Shown: positions 30,850-44,169, counted from the first letter of the stretch. The stretch: 64,000 nucleotides of DNA from Symbiodinium microadriaticum (GCA_001939145.1 LSRX01000296.1:216200-280199), one strand, 5' to 3'. A program made the numbers and translations. The notes: generated by a model from the letters alone, not told the origin.

Positions 30850-33095
30850 CTCAGCCAGGGCGCGACATGGCCGATGGCCGATGGGCAGGACAGCGGGCCT
30901 CCCGTCCCGGCTGGGAGGCACTGCAAAAACCGGAGGGGGGGGAATTTGCAGATCGACTTCTGGGGTTCCTTCCTTTAAAGGGTTCTGCAAGAGTTTCTAC
31001 AAGGAGTCCAGAGTATTAGGGGCAATGGTAAGTAATCTAGGGTTTTAGGGTGCATGTCTTTTTGGTAATCATACGAAGTATAAAGGGGATACGAGTTAGT
31101 GATTATTCGGGCCTCTGTAGTATGCTTGCCTTTAGGGCAAACAATGTAAACAAGCTTTTGATGTGAATCCAGGGCTAGGGGCGAACAGGACCGCTAATTA
31201 AGGGTTTGGGGGTTCCCGGAATGGCGCCATCTGCTGTGCGACGTCCATTCGAGTCTGCATACAGGGTAGGTCTTGGCAATAGCAGCGCCCTTGCATCAGC
31301 CTACGCCCTACGGGCTCGTCAAGACAACACTCAACAGCCCCAACAATCCCAAGCCCAGCTCCCGCAAACCTCTGCCCCCTCTGCCCACCCTGAGCGAGCG
31401 TTTCGGCCTGTGGAATCCATTCCACACCATCCGTGTTGCCGATAAGGTCAACTGCTGGGAAAAGTGCCCGACCTTTGCGGGTTTCTGCGATCTCACATCC
31501 TGAGAAGTTTGAAAATCTTCCGAACCAGTTCCCTTTTCGAAGAAGGCTGGGTCTCAACATTACACAATAATGGAAGCAACAAGACTCGCTTGGCATTCGG
31601 GGTCGCACTGACATCAACGTTGGACGGGCCGTCCACACGCCACTTCCCATTGACATAGACCTCGGCCGCTTGAAACGCTGGGGCGCGATGCTAGTGCCGG
31701 CCTGATTAAGTTTGCCTTAGGGTGCGAGGCGTAGGGAAGTTTCGGATACGACCTCTAGGAGTCTCGTTCAGCAGCAATGGGGTGCACACACATGCTCTGG
31801 CTGGAGCGTAGTCCTATTTGCTGCTACGGGTTATGCGTTAAAAAAATCAAACTCCAGGTCCCGGATTCTTCTGGAATTCACAATTCGTGTATGGTAAACA
31901 CTCCCATATTTCCCTTGTAGTCGTAGTGTTGCGGGGCTGCCTAAAGGACCTAGCCCGCAGCCTGAAACGTCCGTCCCAAAACCTGCACCATCAGCCGCGA
32001 AGGAATGAGCAGCAAGCCTCTAACCGCTAGGTAGCCCGAAAGAGTCGGAGCCGGAGGTGAAGTCATGTTCTTTGAACACCAGACCTTGGATCCAAAACCT
32101 ACCCGGCTCTAAAAACTTAACATCCACAGGCAGGCCTTAAGCAGACCCGCAGGTGTGACGAGCACTCCAACTCGGTCGCCTCCAGAGGGCAGGCTTGTTC
32201 TCGAGAGCAGCGGGCGCGTGTCTTATCGTGGCACATGAAATCCGCACGCTGCTTGGTGATCTATGGCCTCAGGTGAATAGTCATAAGACTCGGGATCGTG
32301 CGGTGTAAAACTACGGCATACAACAAGAAAGAAATGTCACCGACCCCTCAGCCACGAACTGTCCATGCTGGCAAACACCACGCCTAGCCGCAAGTCTGCC
32401 GGGTGCCAATCGACATCCTCAGCTGTGTAAAACGCGAAGGCCAAGCGAATGCTGAGTGTTACTACCCCAGCAACCGGCTGGATTGAAACTACATCCTGGC
32501 CGAGTGAATGTGTAAGAAAACACGTTCTCGTTCACGAATCGGAGTCTCGGCTGGCTTCCATGGGCCTCTGTGCTCAAAGACAAGTTCCTTAAACTGCGCC
32601 GCTACAGGCTCGATCCAGTCATCCTCCTACGACTCAGTCTGCATGCTTGAAACACAAGAACAACCCAAGGATCAAGCCCAAACCTGTCCCGCGGTGTCAG
32701 TACCCAAATGCCAAAGACCACAAGACAACCACGGATGATTGCAGAACGAGGTTTGGGCTTGTGCTGATACATGCAGCAGTTGCTCCTTGCAGGGTCGGGG
32801 GAGCTTAAGAAAAAACATGATATAGTCGCACTAGAAGGTGAAGGCTCAATGAAGTCATCCCCGTCGTACATGACGCCATCGAAACCAATCAGCCAAACCT
32901 GGTCGAAGCTTCAGGGCTTGGTGTGCTTGAGCCTGGGGTTTACAGGCTTCGGGTTGAGGCCATGGCCGAAACCCATCCTCAGCCTTTTGAAATTGATTGT
33001 CTAGCATCGGGCCATACTTGCGGGGTTGGGGTTAACAGCCTTTTTTGATAATGGAAAGGATTAGGCGTCACTGCACTTTTGAGTGGAACCCTGTG
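30850..33095. other. No gene supported
   Basis: Overlapping frames at 31198-31656 on both strands cannot be ranked. No motif, RNA gene or clear splice pair was seen in this stretch. Confidence 0.35.
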
Positions 33096-33099
33096 TTCA

Positions 33100-33545
33100 T
33101 TTATTCGTTCGTATAATTATACATATATGTATATGTACACGCATCTGATATGGTAGACGGTACTATATTATATAATTATATTATAATATGTTAACTGATT
33201 ATACTATATTCTGCTATATATTATACTGTATTATACTATATTATACTACATTTTGCTATATTTTACTATATTATACTATGTTATACTATGTTATACTTTA
33301 TCATATTAGAATATACTATGTTAAACTACATTATGCTGTATTATACTATATTATACGATAGTCTATTCTGTTCTGTTATGGTGTAATATAACACATTCTA
33401 TTATATTGCACAGTACTTTGTGCATTATTCGTATAGTGTGTTCTATGTTTGTATTATTCTTATAGGGTGTTATATTCTACTACGTTATTTTGTATTAACT
33501 CATTTTATTTTATTCGGCTTTATTTTAGTATATACATATAGAATA
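33100..33545. repeat. AT-rich block of degenerate TATACTATAT units
   Basis: About 440 bases of TATAC/TATAT/TATTA words with very low GC, in sharp contrast with both flanks. Confidence 0.9.
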
Positions 33546-33549
33546 TGGG

Positions 33550-34185
33550 GCGGGAAACCGGATAGCGACAGGAGAAGCGGGCAAGGTGGAAATATCGTAG
33601 GCCCCAAAAGAAGGGGCTTGCCAATACGAGCTAACATTTCGATACTTGTGGGCTGATGCCTTCAGCCTTGGCCTTACAAGCTGACTACGAGCTTGTTACT
33701 CCCTACCTAGCTCCCCGAAATTCTCGCCTGAAGCCCTAAAACTTGCAAGAGAAGCTCACATCACAAGATGCCGACCTGCTTCAGCGCGTCAAGTATCTCG
33801 GGCACCTGCGAGCAAGACACAACTCTTTCACAACGCCGCAGTTTGCTTCAAGGAGCCGTTACACCTAGCGTTCCAGGTGCTTCAAAGCATTAAGTTATTG
33901 CAATATGTTGGCCGACTTGAGTTGTGCGGCAAGCCGAAGCGTACGGGCTTCGGGTAAAGGCAGAATTGGAATTCACAGAAGGGGAAAGGCAGACTTGGCT
34001 GCTTTCGTCTCGTGACATGTGAAGAAGCAGCGTGGCGGTTGTCTCACAAACCTCGTCCCAAGGCAAGCTCTAACTACAGGCTGCACCATTTTGCAACCAG
34101 ACAACTAGGATTGAGCATTTTGCCTGTTTAGGAATTAGGAGCGACTTCAGCAGGTCGGCCTTGACCCTAGACAGGAAAGGCTCAG
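33550..34185. other. No gene supported
   Basis: Nothing protein-like with splice support and no repeat was seen. Confidence 0.35.
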
Positions 34186-34190
34186 GACGC

Positions 34191-34887
34191 CTCGCGAAGC
34201 TCATCCGGGACATCCGTGGTCACGCCGATGGCCAGGCCGTCTGGCATGCCTGTTGGGGCTCGCCATCGCTTAAAAGTCTTATTCAAGGAAGGAGATTGTG
34301 ATCAACGCGTCAAAGGCTTGCAGAAAAGACTGTTTCAAAGCAGACCGTATGTTCGATGTCGTCTTTAAGCGATTATAGCGCCCCGACAATGACAAACTAA
34401 TTTTCTCTGCATGATTCTCGTTTGCTGTAGGCAGCCTGTGCACAGCCTGTTTGGCAATAATTTCACAAACTTCAGAACAGCATGAGGCTGCATCCCAGAA
34501 AGGGCCCCTTGTTCAATCGGACCCCAGCACCTTTTCGTAGGAGCACGAAGATCAAGAAGAAAGGACCAGAAAGGCTGCTTGCTTTGTATCCCGGTTAAGG
34601 GCAGATCAAACGGCAAACAGCTCTAGACCGTGACATAGATTCAGACTTAGATGCTCTGGACAGCTCCGAATGCTACCGCCCGAAAGGACGATTACTTCCA
34701 GCGACAGCAGCCATCCAGACAACAGAAGTTTTTGTCTACCCGCCGCATATGCCAACCTGGCAGGCAAAATCACACTCTGCATGCACGCCAGCATGTCCAC
34801 ATCCCTGGGTTTGTGGCTGCTGCCTGTTGTCACTGCGTCAATTCGGACCTCGAAGTAGAACCCGTGCGACTCCTCAGAAGCGAACAT
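34191..34887 (-). CDS. Two-exon SPRY/Neuralized-like fragment
   Basis: Exon A (34824-34887) reads ASEESHGFYFEVRIDAVTT and ends at ACAG/GC; exon B (34191-34249) starts after CCCCAACAG and reads MPDGLAIGVTTDVPDELRE. Using a GC donor, exon A leaves in phase 1 and exon B enters needing one base, so they join in frame. YFEVRID followed by GLAIGVTT is the core of SPRY/Neuralized (NHR) protein-interaction domains. Exon B also ends at a GC donor (GAG/GCGTCC); read through, it would stop four codons later. The intron is 574 bases. Upstream and downstream exons are not identified. Confidence 0.6.
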
Positions 34888-34934
34888 GGATTTATGAATG
34901 GCAAACGTCCTCTGACCTCTTTGTCTAGGCTCTA

Positions 34935-36680
34935 GAATGGGGTTGTGTGGTTGCTAAAATTGCCTTGCGACTGCACAGAGGCGGCGGTGTGTGCCAGTGA
35001 CTGCTACCGCTCATCTGCTCATGCTTTGGTCTTCCTCCGATCATGGCTCAGGGCCAACCCGAGGCAACAAAAGCCGTGAGCCAAATCCGGCAGCCCCTGA
35101 AACGCTAGAGCCGCTACATAAACCCTGCTTGTAAAACCACGCTCCTGTCAAAGACGTGAACCTCTAGTAATTGAAAACTACATCCACAAGTACCCGAAGC
35201 CCTGAAGCCCCCCAAAATGCCTAGGAACACCGTCTCAGCCTGAACAGAAACCCCGAACACCATAGACCGAAGCACGAAAGCCCTCGGCGTCTCCTCCTTC
35301 AGCGCCGTGACTCCGAGGCAGCCACCCCACATCCTGAGCATGCCGGGGTCTCGAAAGGACTTCGGATTTGAGACTTTGAAACTCCCCTCGGTAGTGTCGG
35401 AGTCTTAACTAGTGTTTGGGGTTTACTCGGGTTGGGGTGTCGGGTTGTAGGGACAGCTGATGTAGGGTTGACGAGTTCCGGATCAAGGGTGGTTGGTACT
35501 TCAGGAGAACCAGTGAAACAATCTGAACTTTGCCTTGCAAGAGCCTTTGCACCATCTACGGCGTAGGTAGTATCTCTTCGATTCGGGGTACTCATTTACA
35601 AGTCCCTCGAGCTTTGCTATAATACATCCCTGCTGGTATATATAACAATACATGGTGTACTTCATAACATCCAACTTGCAGTGTAGAGTATCGAAAAAGC
35701 ATATCTATCGATACAATGATCCTGCCACGGGTCTCCATGTCCGGCGCTCGATGTCGGGCCCGGAGGCCGCCAGGTGACACCGTCACGTACTTTCCTGTGA
35801 GCTTTGTAATTGGGGGGGCTTTTGCTACAGAGGGCGGTGGGTCTCCAGGGCTTTTTGAGTTACTCTTTCAAAGTGTAGAGACCTGGGGCTTGAGTATTTA
35901 GGCTTTAGAGGGGTGTTGCCGTGGAACAGAAGGTTTTTCCGCTTTGCTGCCAAACCAGCGGTTGCAGGGCAGGGCAGGGCAGCACAGGGCTCGGGCGCAG
36001 GACAGACGGGGCACAAATTGGCGTATGGGTCGGGGCTTAAGCGCGCCGCCCACCCAGGATTTAACGAGGTTTCAGGTTTGGGAGCCAGGGTTGGATGGCC
36101 TTGGAGTGAAGGTCTAGACCTTTTACGGTGCGACGGTTTAAAGCTTTCAAGTTTAGGGAGTGTCTTATGTTTAAGGTTGAGGTCTGCGAAGGTTTGCGGC
36201 TTTAGCTGAAGCCGGCAGTTAGGCTTCTCATGGCTCGAAACAATTCTCCCGCTTTCTATGCTGGGTCTCGTGCCTAAAGGATCCAGATAGGAAGTGAGTA
36301 TGCATCGTATGGAGGGGTGCTTGAAAACACCGTTCCAACGGCGAAGCTTGTTCTCAAGTTGAACCCCAAAACTGGTCTCGCATGGAAAGGGCTGCCAATC
36401 AGCGAAAAGCAAGAAAGAAGACCCAGCCACGCTTGTTGTGAAAGGGGTCCGAGGCCAGCAGCTGTTTTCACTTTACTTACGGATGCTGCCACCAGGCATC
36501 TCTGGGAAAACATGCCATCAATGCCACCCGCCTTTGCCACCACAACTGTAACTGTATCATTGGGCAGCCGACTGACAAGCAGAAATAGGACGGAGCCCGA
36601 AACCCTGTAAACCCCAAGCTCGAAGCCCTAAACCCTAATAAACCCAAACCCCGCAACTCCCAGGCCTTTCTTCCTCTCGT
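34935..36680. other. No gene supported
   Basis: Frames at 35592-35786 (minus) and 35913-36209 (plus) are open but not protein-like. CCCTAAA-type words recur at about 36625-36655. Confidence 0.3.
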
Positions 36681-36686
36681 GGAAGC

Positions 36687-36710
36687 CCTGCGAGGCGTTC
36701 GCCTCGCAGG
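36687..36710. repeat. Perfect 11-bp stem palindrome
   Basis: CCTGCGAGGCG, two T, then the exact reverse complement. It lies in a GC-rich patch that reads VEVPGASSAALACEANASQG on the minus strand, a possible exon without firm splice sites. Confidence 0.8.
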
Positions 36711-36719
36711 CCAAAGCAG

Positions 36720-38180
36720 CCGAGGATGCTCCAGGGACTTCGACTCGCAATTTAAGGTTTCGTTCGGGTTCGGGCGTTGGGGTGTGGGACTGTAGAGGGC
36801 TTTGGGTTTAGGGCTTCGGGGGGTGGTGTTTCGAGAGTTTAGAGGGAGTTTGGGGGCTTGGCAGCCGATAGAGCACCAACGGCGGACTACGACATTCGTT
36901 CTGTTCTGTGTGCCATCTAGATATCGAGCTATGTATATATCACTGCCTCCTCTACTCGTGTCCTGCTTCGGAAGCTGCATGTTGTCAACATGTTCTGCTG
37001 TTGCGCGGGGTGACAACATGACTCGACCATTTCCAACAAGTTCACTTTATGACCTTGTGCCGATGATATTCCAGTAGCACGTTCTTCAAGCAGTGTCTGG
37101 TCCCGGTAAGTTGTTTTATGTTGCTTGCTTTTCGTCTGCTACTGTCTCTATTTTGACCGTCCTATCATCCGAGTCTTTCGTCCGTATCCCCATGTCTAAC
37201 CTGAACCGCAAAGCGCGAGGGCTCTGAAGCTTTGACCCAGGATACAGACGGTCGCAGTCTTGATGAGCTTCACGGGAGATGCTTCATGCAGTATACCGAT
37301 GCAGGCAGTGCTGACAGATCTCCGATTACTAACTTCATCTGCTAGCGTCAAGCAACGACCTTACCGCCATCCCTCAAGGTACAAATTCGAACCATCAGCC
37401 CGTTTAACACTTAAAGCCGCAGCCGACAAACACCCAAACCTAAACCCTGACGAAGTGCTAGCCCAAGACGTTCAATCGATGCTAGTGGCTAGTGCATACC
37501 ATGCGGCTGCTGCTGCTGAGCTTCCGGAGACTGCACCTGGGCTGCGGGTTCCGGGATTGGGGTCTATAATTCTGAAGGCTGGAGATTTAAGACAACTTAA
37601 GGCTTTAAGGTTGTTGGTGAGACGTCATACATAGGCGTGGACCTTTCGTGCTCGGCCGCTTGAATTGACGGAACCCTAAATGTAGAGGAACACATCTGTT
37701 CATCATTTTGCATGTTCCTACTTGCTGTTCCAGTTTCAACCCACGCAACAGTAAAATTAGCCCTTGTATCGAAAACCAGAACCACTGCATTCCACCAAAT
37801 TGTTTATGTGGCCGCAGCCCTGATACCCCTGCACAGGCCCTGATGTCGGAAGCCACAAAGGTGCAAGTGGCTCATTCGATTGAACTTAGACTGCGAACCT
37901 CCTAACCCCATGCATCATGGAACCTGTAAGTTCTAGGCCCTGAAATGGATAGGAGCCATATCTTCTCTGCACCCCCCGAAACCCCATTGACTTAAATCTC
38001 GAGGTCCTATATTCCAGGGCTAGCTAAGCCCATCTACAGCCTGCGAAGGACGTAAGCCCTGCGAACATGAGCTTTCAACCGGGAAAGCACGAATCCTGCT
38101 ACCCGACAAATCCCTAGACCATCAGTGAAGGAAACGAGAACACATGTACCAAGCCAATTCATCAACATACTTGGGAATAA
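36720..38180. other. No firm gene; weak plus-strand frame at 37260-37634
   Basis: The 124-codon plus-strand frame has an alanine-rich helix-like part (DEVLAQDVQSMLVASAYHAA) but no clear acceptor or donor. Confidence 0.3.
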
Positions 38181-38191
38181 ACAAACAAAAA

Positions 38192-38285
38192 TATAAAGAT
38201 ATATATATATATATATATATATATACGTAATATGTATGTAAACACATGTGTACATACACACACACAGACACACACACACACGTGC
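38192..38285. repeat. (TA)n and (CA)n microsatellite
   Basis: (AT)n at 38200-38225, then TATG/ACAC tracts. Confidence 0.95.
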
Positions 38286-38962
38286 TGCAGACAATAACCT
38301 CTGATGCCCGCACCGGGATGATGCATAAAGGCGACTCTTTGGTGCCACGTCCTCGCGCACCCGCGCGCCCTTCACCGGCTTCCGCTTTGGGCCTGGCTGT
38401 GCTCTAAGTGGCTCTAGGTGAAGTTCGGGAGCATAAAAACGCGTGCACCAAAGCCTTGTCTTAGTTGTAATGCGGTTGGAGCTGACTGTATGGAACCGTC
38501 AAACAGGCTTTATGGGAGAAAGGTTATTCTTTACCCCAAGTCTGCCGATTCGCCAAATGTGTTGGGGTCCTGACCCGGCCTGTGCGAGTACGAACAGCGG
38601 AAACGCCATTGGAGGCGGCCGGCACGTTGAGCTTCGATCTTGGCCGAAAGCGCACTTTTAGATGGCGTGCCTTTTTTCGGCCTGAGAAAGCTTCTCCACC
38701 CCGAAACCTTCGACCCCAAACCGTTTCAGGCGGGCTTGGGCACAGCCAGACCGCTGAGGTGAGCCGACACAATCCCATACAAACGGCCTTGCACCGCATT
38801 CAAATCTTGGATCCCAATCCATGCGGTTCCCCGCACCTCTTGGCATCCGTTCTACAGTAAAGTAGCGCTACGATCAGCACCACCAGAAAAGCTTCATGCG
38901 GAACAATCTAGGCAGTGCTAATCGACCCTACCTCAAATCTCAAAGTCTCAAAGACCCAATGC

Positions 38963-39195
38963 CTAATCAAATCTGAAACCCCAGGCTCGTGGCAAGCCAG
39001 GTGGCGGCTCCTTCTCCTTCTTCTCTGTCGTCGGAGCTTTGGTTGCTACGGCGGTGCCTTCCGGTTGACGGGAGGTTTCAGGTGTAGGAGAGGTTGTCTG
39101 CAGAGTTGATTCCGAATCGTTGACATGCGGGCTTTGGGTAGTTGAGGGTCTGTCCTGTTTTCTGACTGGGCCAATCAAGCTGTGGAAATAATCGA
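38963..39195 (-). CDS. Candidate disordered exon, Ser/Thr/Pro/Lys rich
   Basis: The minus-strand frame contains RLDYFHSLIGPVRKQDRPST and then TEKKEKEPPPGLPRAWG before a stop. Composition is that of a disordered linker rather than a repeat. AAAACAG inside it could be an acceptor. A plus-strand frame overlaps partially. Confidence 0.3.
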
Positions 39196-39951
39196 GGCGA
39201 CAGATTGTCCATCGCTTGGGCCGAGGAGTCTCATGCAAAGCGTAAGCCGTTCACCTTCAAAGAGAAAGCCAAGTTCACAGCTTCGTGCGATAACTTGCAA
39301 CAACCCTGCAAGGTTAGTCGCACGAATGTCGTCAAATCACGGTGTGGAGATTTCCTCGCCCAGACTTACGTTGTAATGCCCGGGCCTAGGTCGGAACAAC
39401 TTAGTCGCATAACACAACCCAATACGCTGTTCTACTTACCAAGGCCCCTGTAGTCGACTCAGCAACGAACAGGCCTGCAGGAGCTGCCAGACCAGAGTTG
39501 CCTGCAGCTGAGGTGATTCTTTAGGCTTAGAGCTTAGGCTGTACGGTTTAGATGTGTGCATCACAAGCACCCTGACTGCGGGCTTGGGGGAAAGCACATC
39601 CAGGGTGGGCTCTATAGATCTGTCTTCAGACAGAGCCCCACAAGAAACTGTGGATAAGGGGCGACGGGAGTATGAGGGGTTGGAGCTTTCTGTGATCTCT
39701 GCTCACAGGCTTCGGTCTCGAGCAGTGTAAACGACAGGCCTTGGTATGATGATGAGATGCAAAGAAGATCTGCAAAGCTAACCGACTTCAAAGCGATGTT
39801 CTCCAGCCCAGCTCTACAAGCTGATTCCCCGCACATTCTGAGACCAAATCATCCTAACCCCAAACTCAGTAAACATGAATAAACATGTTTAACAAACTGC
39901 GAATCCTCTGGGCCTTACAAACCCGACCAGCCCTAAACGGCTGAACAGAGC

Positions 39952-40029
39952 CTTCCGACACGGAGGCGATAGGGACTCCGCTCGCCGGACCGGGCTTGGA
40001 CTCGTCGCCGGCCGGCAGCGTTGCGCGAG
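39952..40029 (-). CDS. Exon, unrecognised gene
   Basis: Minus strand: acceptor TCCCTGCACAG, 78 nt with RATLPAGDESKPGPASGVPI and ASVSE, leaving at a GC donor (GGAAG/GC). Strongly G/C-ending codons. The alternative arginine-rich frame on the same strand is judged out of register. Confidence 0.45.
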
Positions 40030-40049
40030 CTGTGCAGGGAACGAGCTTT

Positions 40050-40830
40050 ACGGATGGCCATATTCAGGAGGTTTAGGCTGTGAATGGTTGGGTTTACATG
40101 CTTTGCAGACATGGAAAGAAACCAAGGTTCTAGCCCTGCGCTTTGGGGTTTGGACATTTCGAGCGTCAGGAGAAGGTGAGTTAGGATTCTGGGCGAACGA
40201 TGCAGGTATTGCTTAGGCAGCGGTACTTGCCTGCCAAACCTTTCGAAAGAGTAGATTAAGACTAAGACCCTTAGTAAATATGGGGGATATCTGTAGAAAT
40301 AGTACGTGGTGGAGCCACAGACCTGACAGACATGTACAGTGAGTATGTCACGGATAGCTCTGAACTTTGCGAAACTCAAAGCTCCGAAATCTTAAGAGAA
40401 CAAAGCATCGCTGCACCTGGACGATCCTCGAAAGGCAGAAATGCTCAGATCCAGGCTACCTGTTAACCCCTCATTAATCCCTACCGTAAACCCTAAACTT
40501 CCCCAACTATGCCCCATGCATGAACACTTGTCTTCTCGTCAGAAACAGAGAGGTTCTTCCAGGGAAGGGACGTTAATTAAATCTCGAGCAGTTCATGATC
40601 CGAGGCTTCTATGCTTCAATGGTCGAGTCTGGATCTTATGACGCAAAAGTTCTGGCCTTCCGCGGCTAGCACGGCCTGCAGAGCACTGCTCCTGTGAGAC
40701 TGGCTTGATGTTTCTGGATGCGGGGCGCTTGCTCAGAAAGCGTGCGGCACAGAGCAGTAGCCCAAGAGTGGCTTTGGGGCAGAGTACATTGCGCTGCGGT
40801 TCTGCAGAGTTAGGGCCATGGCTAGTGCTA
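40050..40830. other. No gene supported
   Basis: No exon signal seen. Confidence 0.35.
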
Positions 40831-40832
40831 TC

Positions 40833-41578
40833 CGTCCATCTGCCTACCTATATCTATCTATCTCCCTATCTACCTACCTGGCTACCTGCCTACCTGCCTA
40901 CCTACCTACCCACCTACCTACTCAATAGCTGTCTGTCTGGCTCTCTGTCTGTCGATCGACTTATCGATCTATCGATCCATTGGTGTATCGATTGATCCAA
41001 CAATCTAGCCATCTATCTACCTATCTGTACCTACCTACCTACCTACCTACCTACCCACCTACCTACCTATCTTTCTTTCTCTCTATCTATCGATCTATCG
41101 ATCTATCGATCCATCTGTCGATCTATCTATCTATCTATCTATCTATCTGTTCATCTATGTATCTATCTACCTGTCTGTCTGACTGTCTATCTATCGGATC
41201 TACCATTGTCGATTATATATCTATCTATCTAGCTAGCTACCTATCTATCTGTCTATCTTTTTATTTATGTATCCACCTGTCTATCTACCTACCTATCTAT
41301 CTCCCTTCGTATCCACCGACCGATGTACCTACCTACCTACCTACCTACCTACCTACCTACATACCTACCAACCTACCCCTACTTACCTACCTACCTACCT
41401 ACCTACCTACCGACCGACTTACCTACCTACCTACCTACCTACCTACCTACCTTCCTACCTACCGACCTACCTGCCCACCTATCTAGCCGGCCAGCTGGCT
41501 ATCAATCTATATGCAGACATATACATATACATATGCATATACATATACATTTACATTTACATATACATCTGCATTTGT

Positions 41579-41615
<37 letters not shown>

Positions 41616-41627
41616 ACCACATTCATT

Positions 41628-41664
<37 letters not shown>

Positions 41665-41743
41665 CCCTACATATAAAGCTCATGTGTGCATGTGTGTGCA
41701 TGTGTGTGCGCGCGCCTGTGCGTGCGTGTGTGTGTGTGAGAGT

Positions 41744-41806
<63 letters not shown>
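40833..41806. repeat. Nearly 1-kb compound microsatellite
   Basis: Ordered blocks: CTAT/CTAC tetramers (to about 41510), CATATA hexamers (to about 41620), CATA/CA, TG/CG and finally (GA)n to 41806. Plus-strand frames give Tyr/Leu/Pro/Thr repeats and are not genes. Confidence 0.95.
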
Positions 41807-41809
41807 CGT

Positions 41810-43455
41810 GGCTCGGGTTCACAGCTTGCAATGCAGGTCCGACGAGTCTGCTTTAGAAAGGCTGCAAGCCTTTCCGATCATTTGCTGATGAGACATCGGC
41901 ATCGTTACTGTGCCGCTTTAGCCACTCTTGTTTGAATGCCTTACCGTGGGAACGCAGGTGGCCAGCAGCCCAAACTTTTGATGCCGGGCCCATCGCCTTG
42001 AACATGCATCTGTCTTGTTCTTGAGACTTGTCCCTCTTCAGGTCCCAAAACAAGCACGTCGTTCTTTTGGGGTTCGGACACCACATGCGAGCATAAATTG
42101 CGGAATTACCTGCTGCTGGGGTTACATTGCCAGTGCTTCTGGTCTGCATCCCAAGCTGGGTAAATCCGGAACCTAGAACCCCCAAACCCCACAATCCGAC
42201 TCAGAGCCTCAACGAGTGGGACTGTCACTTCCTTACAGGTTTCAGGGATGAGACAACGGTTCGGCACCGCAGCGTATGTTTTACTGCAAGCATGGATAAA
42301 CTACAGGATAAGACTCAACGGAGCTGGGGCTTCTAGAATAGGTTTTAGCGATCTGAACCCAAAGACGTAGACTTCATCATGGCTGACTCTCTCGCTCTTT
42401 TTCTCTCTCACTGTTGCGAAGTCGAAGAGGCTTTTCTAGATTCTAGAGCCACAGCCAATGCTACTGAAGACCCTGCCAAAACTTGACGGCCGAAGTCCTG
42501 GCTTCAGGAGGCGCTGCAGCTTCCTCGCACCGGCTCGACACTGGGGGTTTAAGCTTCTCTCAGGGGGGTAGAGTCTGCTGGGCCGTGAGCTCTGTGATGG
42601 CAAAACCGTGACCTTGAGTCTGACGGGCATTTAAGAGTGCACCCGAGGGTTGACATCCAGCGAAACTTCTCTTAGTGCTGGAACAGACATCTGTCGGGAC
42701 TCATGAATGAAGGGAAGCGATTGCGGCTTCGGTCATCGCCCTTGCCCGCCTGCGTGGGCTGAGATCCTAAGCTCTAAACTCCCCAAAAAGCAAGATCGCA
42801 TCCTGCAGAGGCTGTCTCAGTGCTGCATCTGCAGCGGCAGATGGCACCTGGCGGAAGAACCGGTTCATGGGCAGGATCAGGATTTCTTAGAAGAATCGCA
42901 GGACTTGCAACCAACATCTCGTTCATACAATGCAAATTGCGATGGCTCGCAACTCCACGAAGGCTCGCCTCCGGTGCAGGCTGCTGTTCCGCCTACCAGG
43001 AGGAGGTGCAGGATTGCGGATGTTGTGCATAACAGAGCATTAAGACACCGAAGGCATTCGAACTGGGTGTTGGTACAAACGACGTACTGTATTGGCTGCA
43101 TGCTGATGTACAAAAGAACATCTTTCGCCAGCTCTTGAGGTTCTCGATGTCCTCTGGACTTCACCCACGTGCATTGTTAAATCCTGCTTCAGTCTTCAGC
43201 TCGACGCAGTACGCGTTTCACCCGGAACATGTACTTTGAAACTCCGTGCACAAACCCAGAAATGTCATAGACCCTACATCGTAGGAACTGGACACAAAAT
43301 GCAAGTCTCCTGCCCAGACTGACGAGCCCTACTTCGTGCGGTGCTAAGGTGCCTCCGTTGCGTCTTTCATGTTCTAATCCCTACGGCCAAAAACCCTTGA
43401 TTTCTAAACTTGCAAGCAGAGACCCTCAACCCCGAAAAACCATAAACCGCCCACC
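41810..43455. other. No firm gene; candidate plus-strand frame at 42707-43138
   Basis: The 143-codon plus-strand frame includes KKQDRILQRLSQCCICSGRW and HLAEEPVHGQDQDFLEESQD, fairly protein-like, but a minus-strand frame overlaps and splice sites are unresolved. Confidence 0.3.
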
Positions 43456-43524
43456 CTAAACCCCCAAAGCCCTTGAAAGGAATCCCGCAATTCGAAGAAG
43501 CCAGGTTGCCTCTTCGGGCTTTAC

Positions 43525-43689
43525 CTTCGACGGCTGCTCGGCAACCTCTCGGCGGAATACTCGGCACGAACGAGTCTTAGGGCCTTTGGGTTTTGGGGGG
43601 CCAGCAACGCGCTTCTCAAAATCCGGCACGCTGAGCCGCAAGACCCCTGGACGACACGGACAACTCTCTAAAGACGCCGACGCAGCCAA
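43525..43689 (-). CDS. Exon, unrecognised gene
   Basis: The minus-strand frame contains RLSVPDFEKRVAGPPKPKGP and CRVFRREVAEQPSK, then meets a good donor (GTCGAAG/GTAAAG). Reading through gives PEEATWLLRIAGFLSRALG, also protein-like, so intron retention or a different donor is possible. The 5' boundary is not fixed. Confidence 0.45.
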
Positions 43690-43794
43690 AACGCTGTCCC
43701 TTTCCCTCCCTAAGCCCCAAGCTGGCCTCCTCCGGCGGGATCACTGACACTTTGACAGCAGCAAGCGCTGACGGGTCCTTCACACATCGTGCTT

Positions 43795-43815
43795 CTACTA
43801 CTACTACTGCTACTG

Positions 43816-43848
<33 letters not shown>

Positions 43849-44048
43849 CTACGATGACTACTACTACTATTACTACTACTCCTACGACTACTACTCCTAC
43901 GACTACTACTACTACTACTACTACTACTACTGCTGCTACTGCTACTGCTACTGCTACGACGACGAGGACTACTACTTCTTCTTCTACTACTTCTACTACT
44001 ACTTCTCCTCTACTACGACTACTGCTGCTAGTGCTACCACTTCTACTG

Positions 44049-44111
<63 letters not shown>

Positions 44112-44129
44112 CTGCTGCTGCTGCTGCTG

Positions 44130-44169
<40 letters not shown>

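Noticed and set aside
30426..30926. 166-codon Gly/Phe/Leu-rich minus-strand frame
   Set aside because: It translates degenerate telomere-like heptamers.
40833..41510. Regularly spaced short repeats resembling a CRISPR array
   Set aside because: They are tetranucleotide microsatellites without spacers, in a eukaryotic context.
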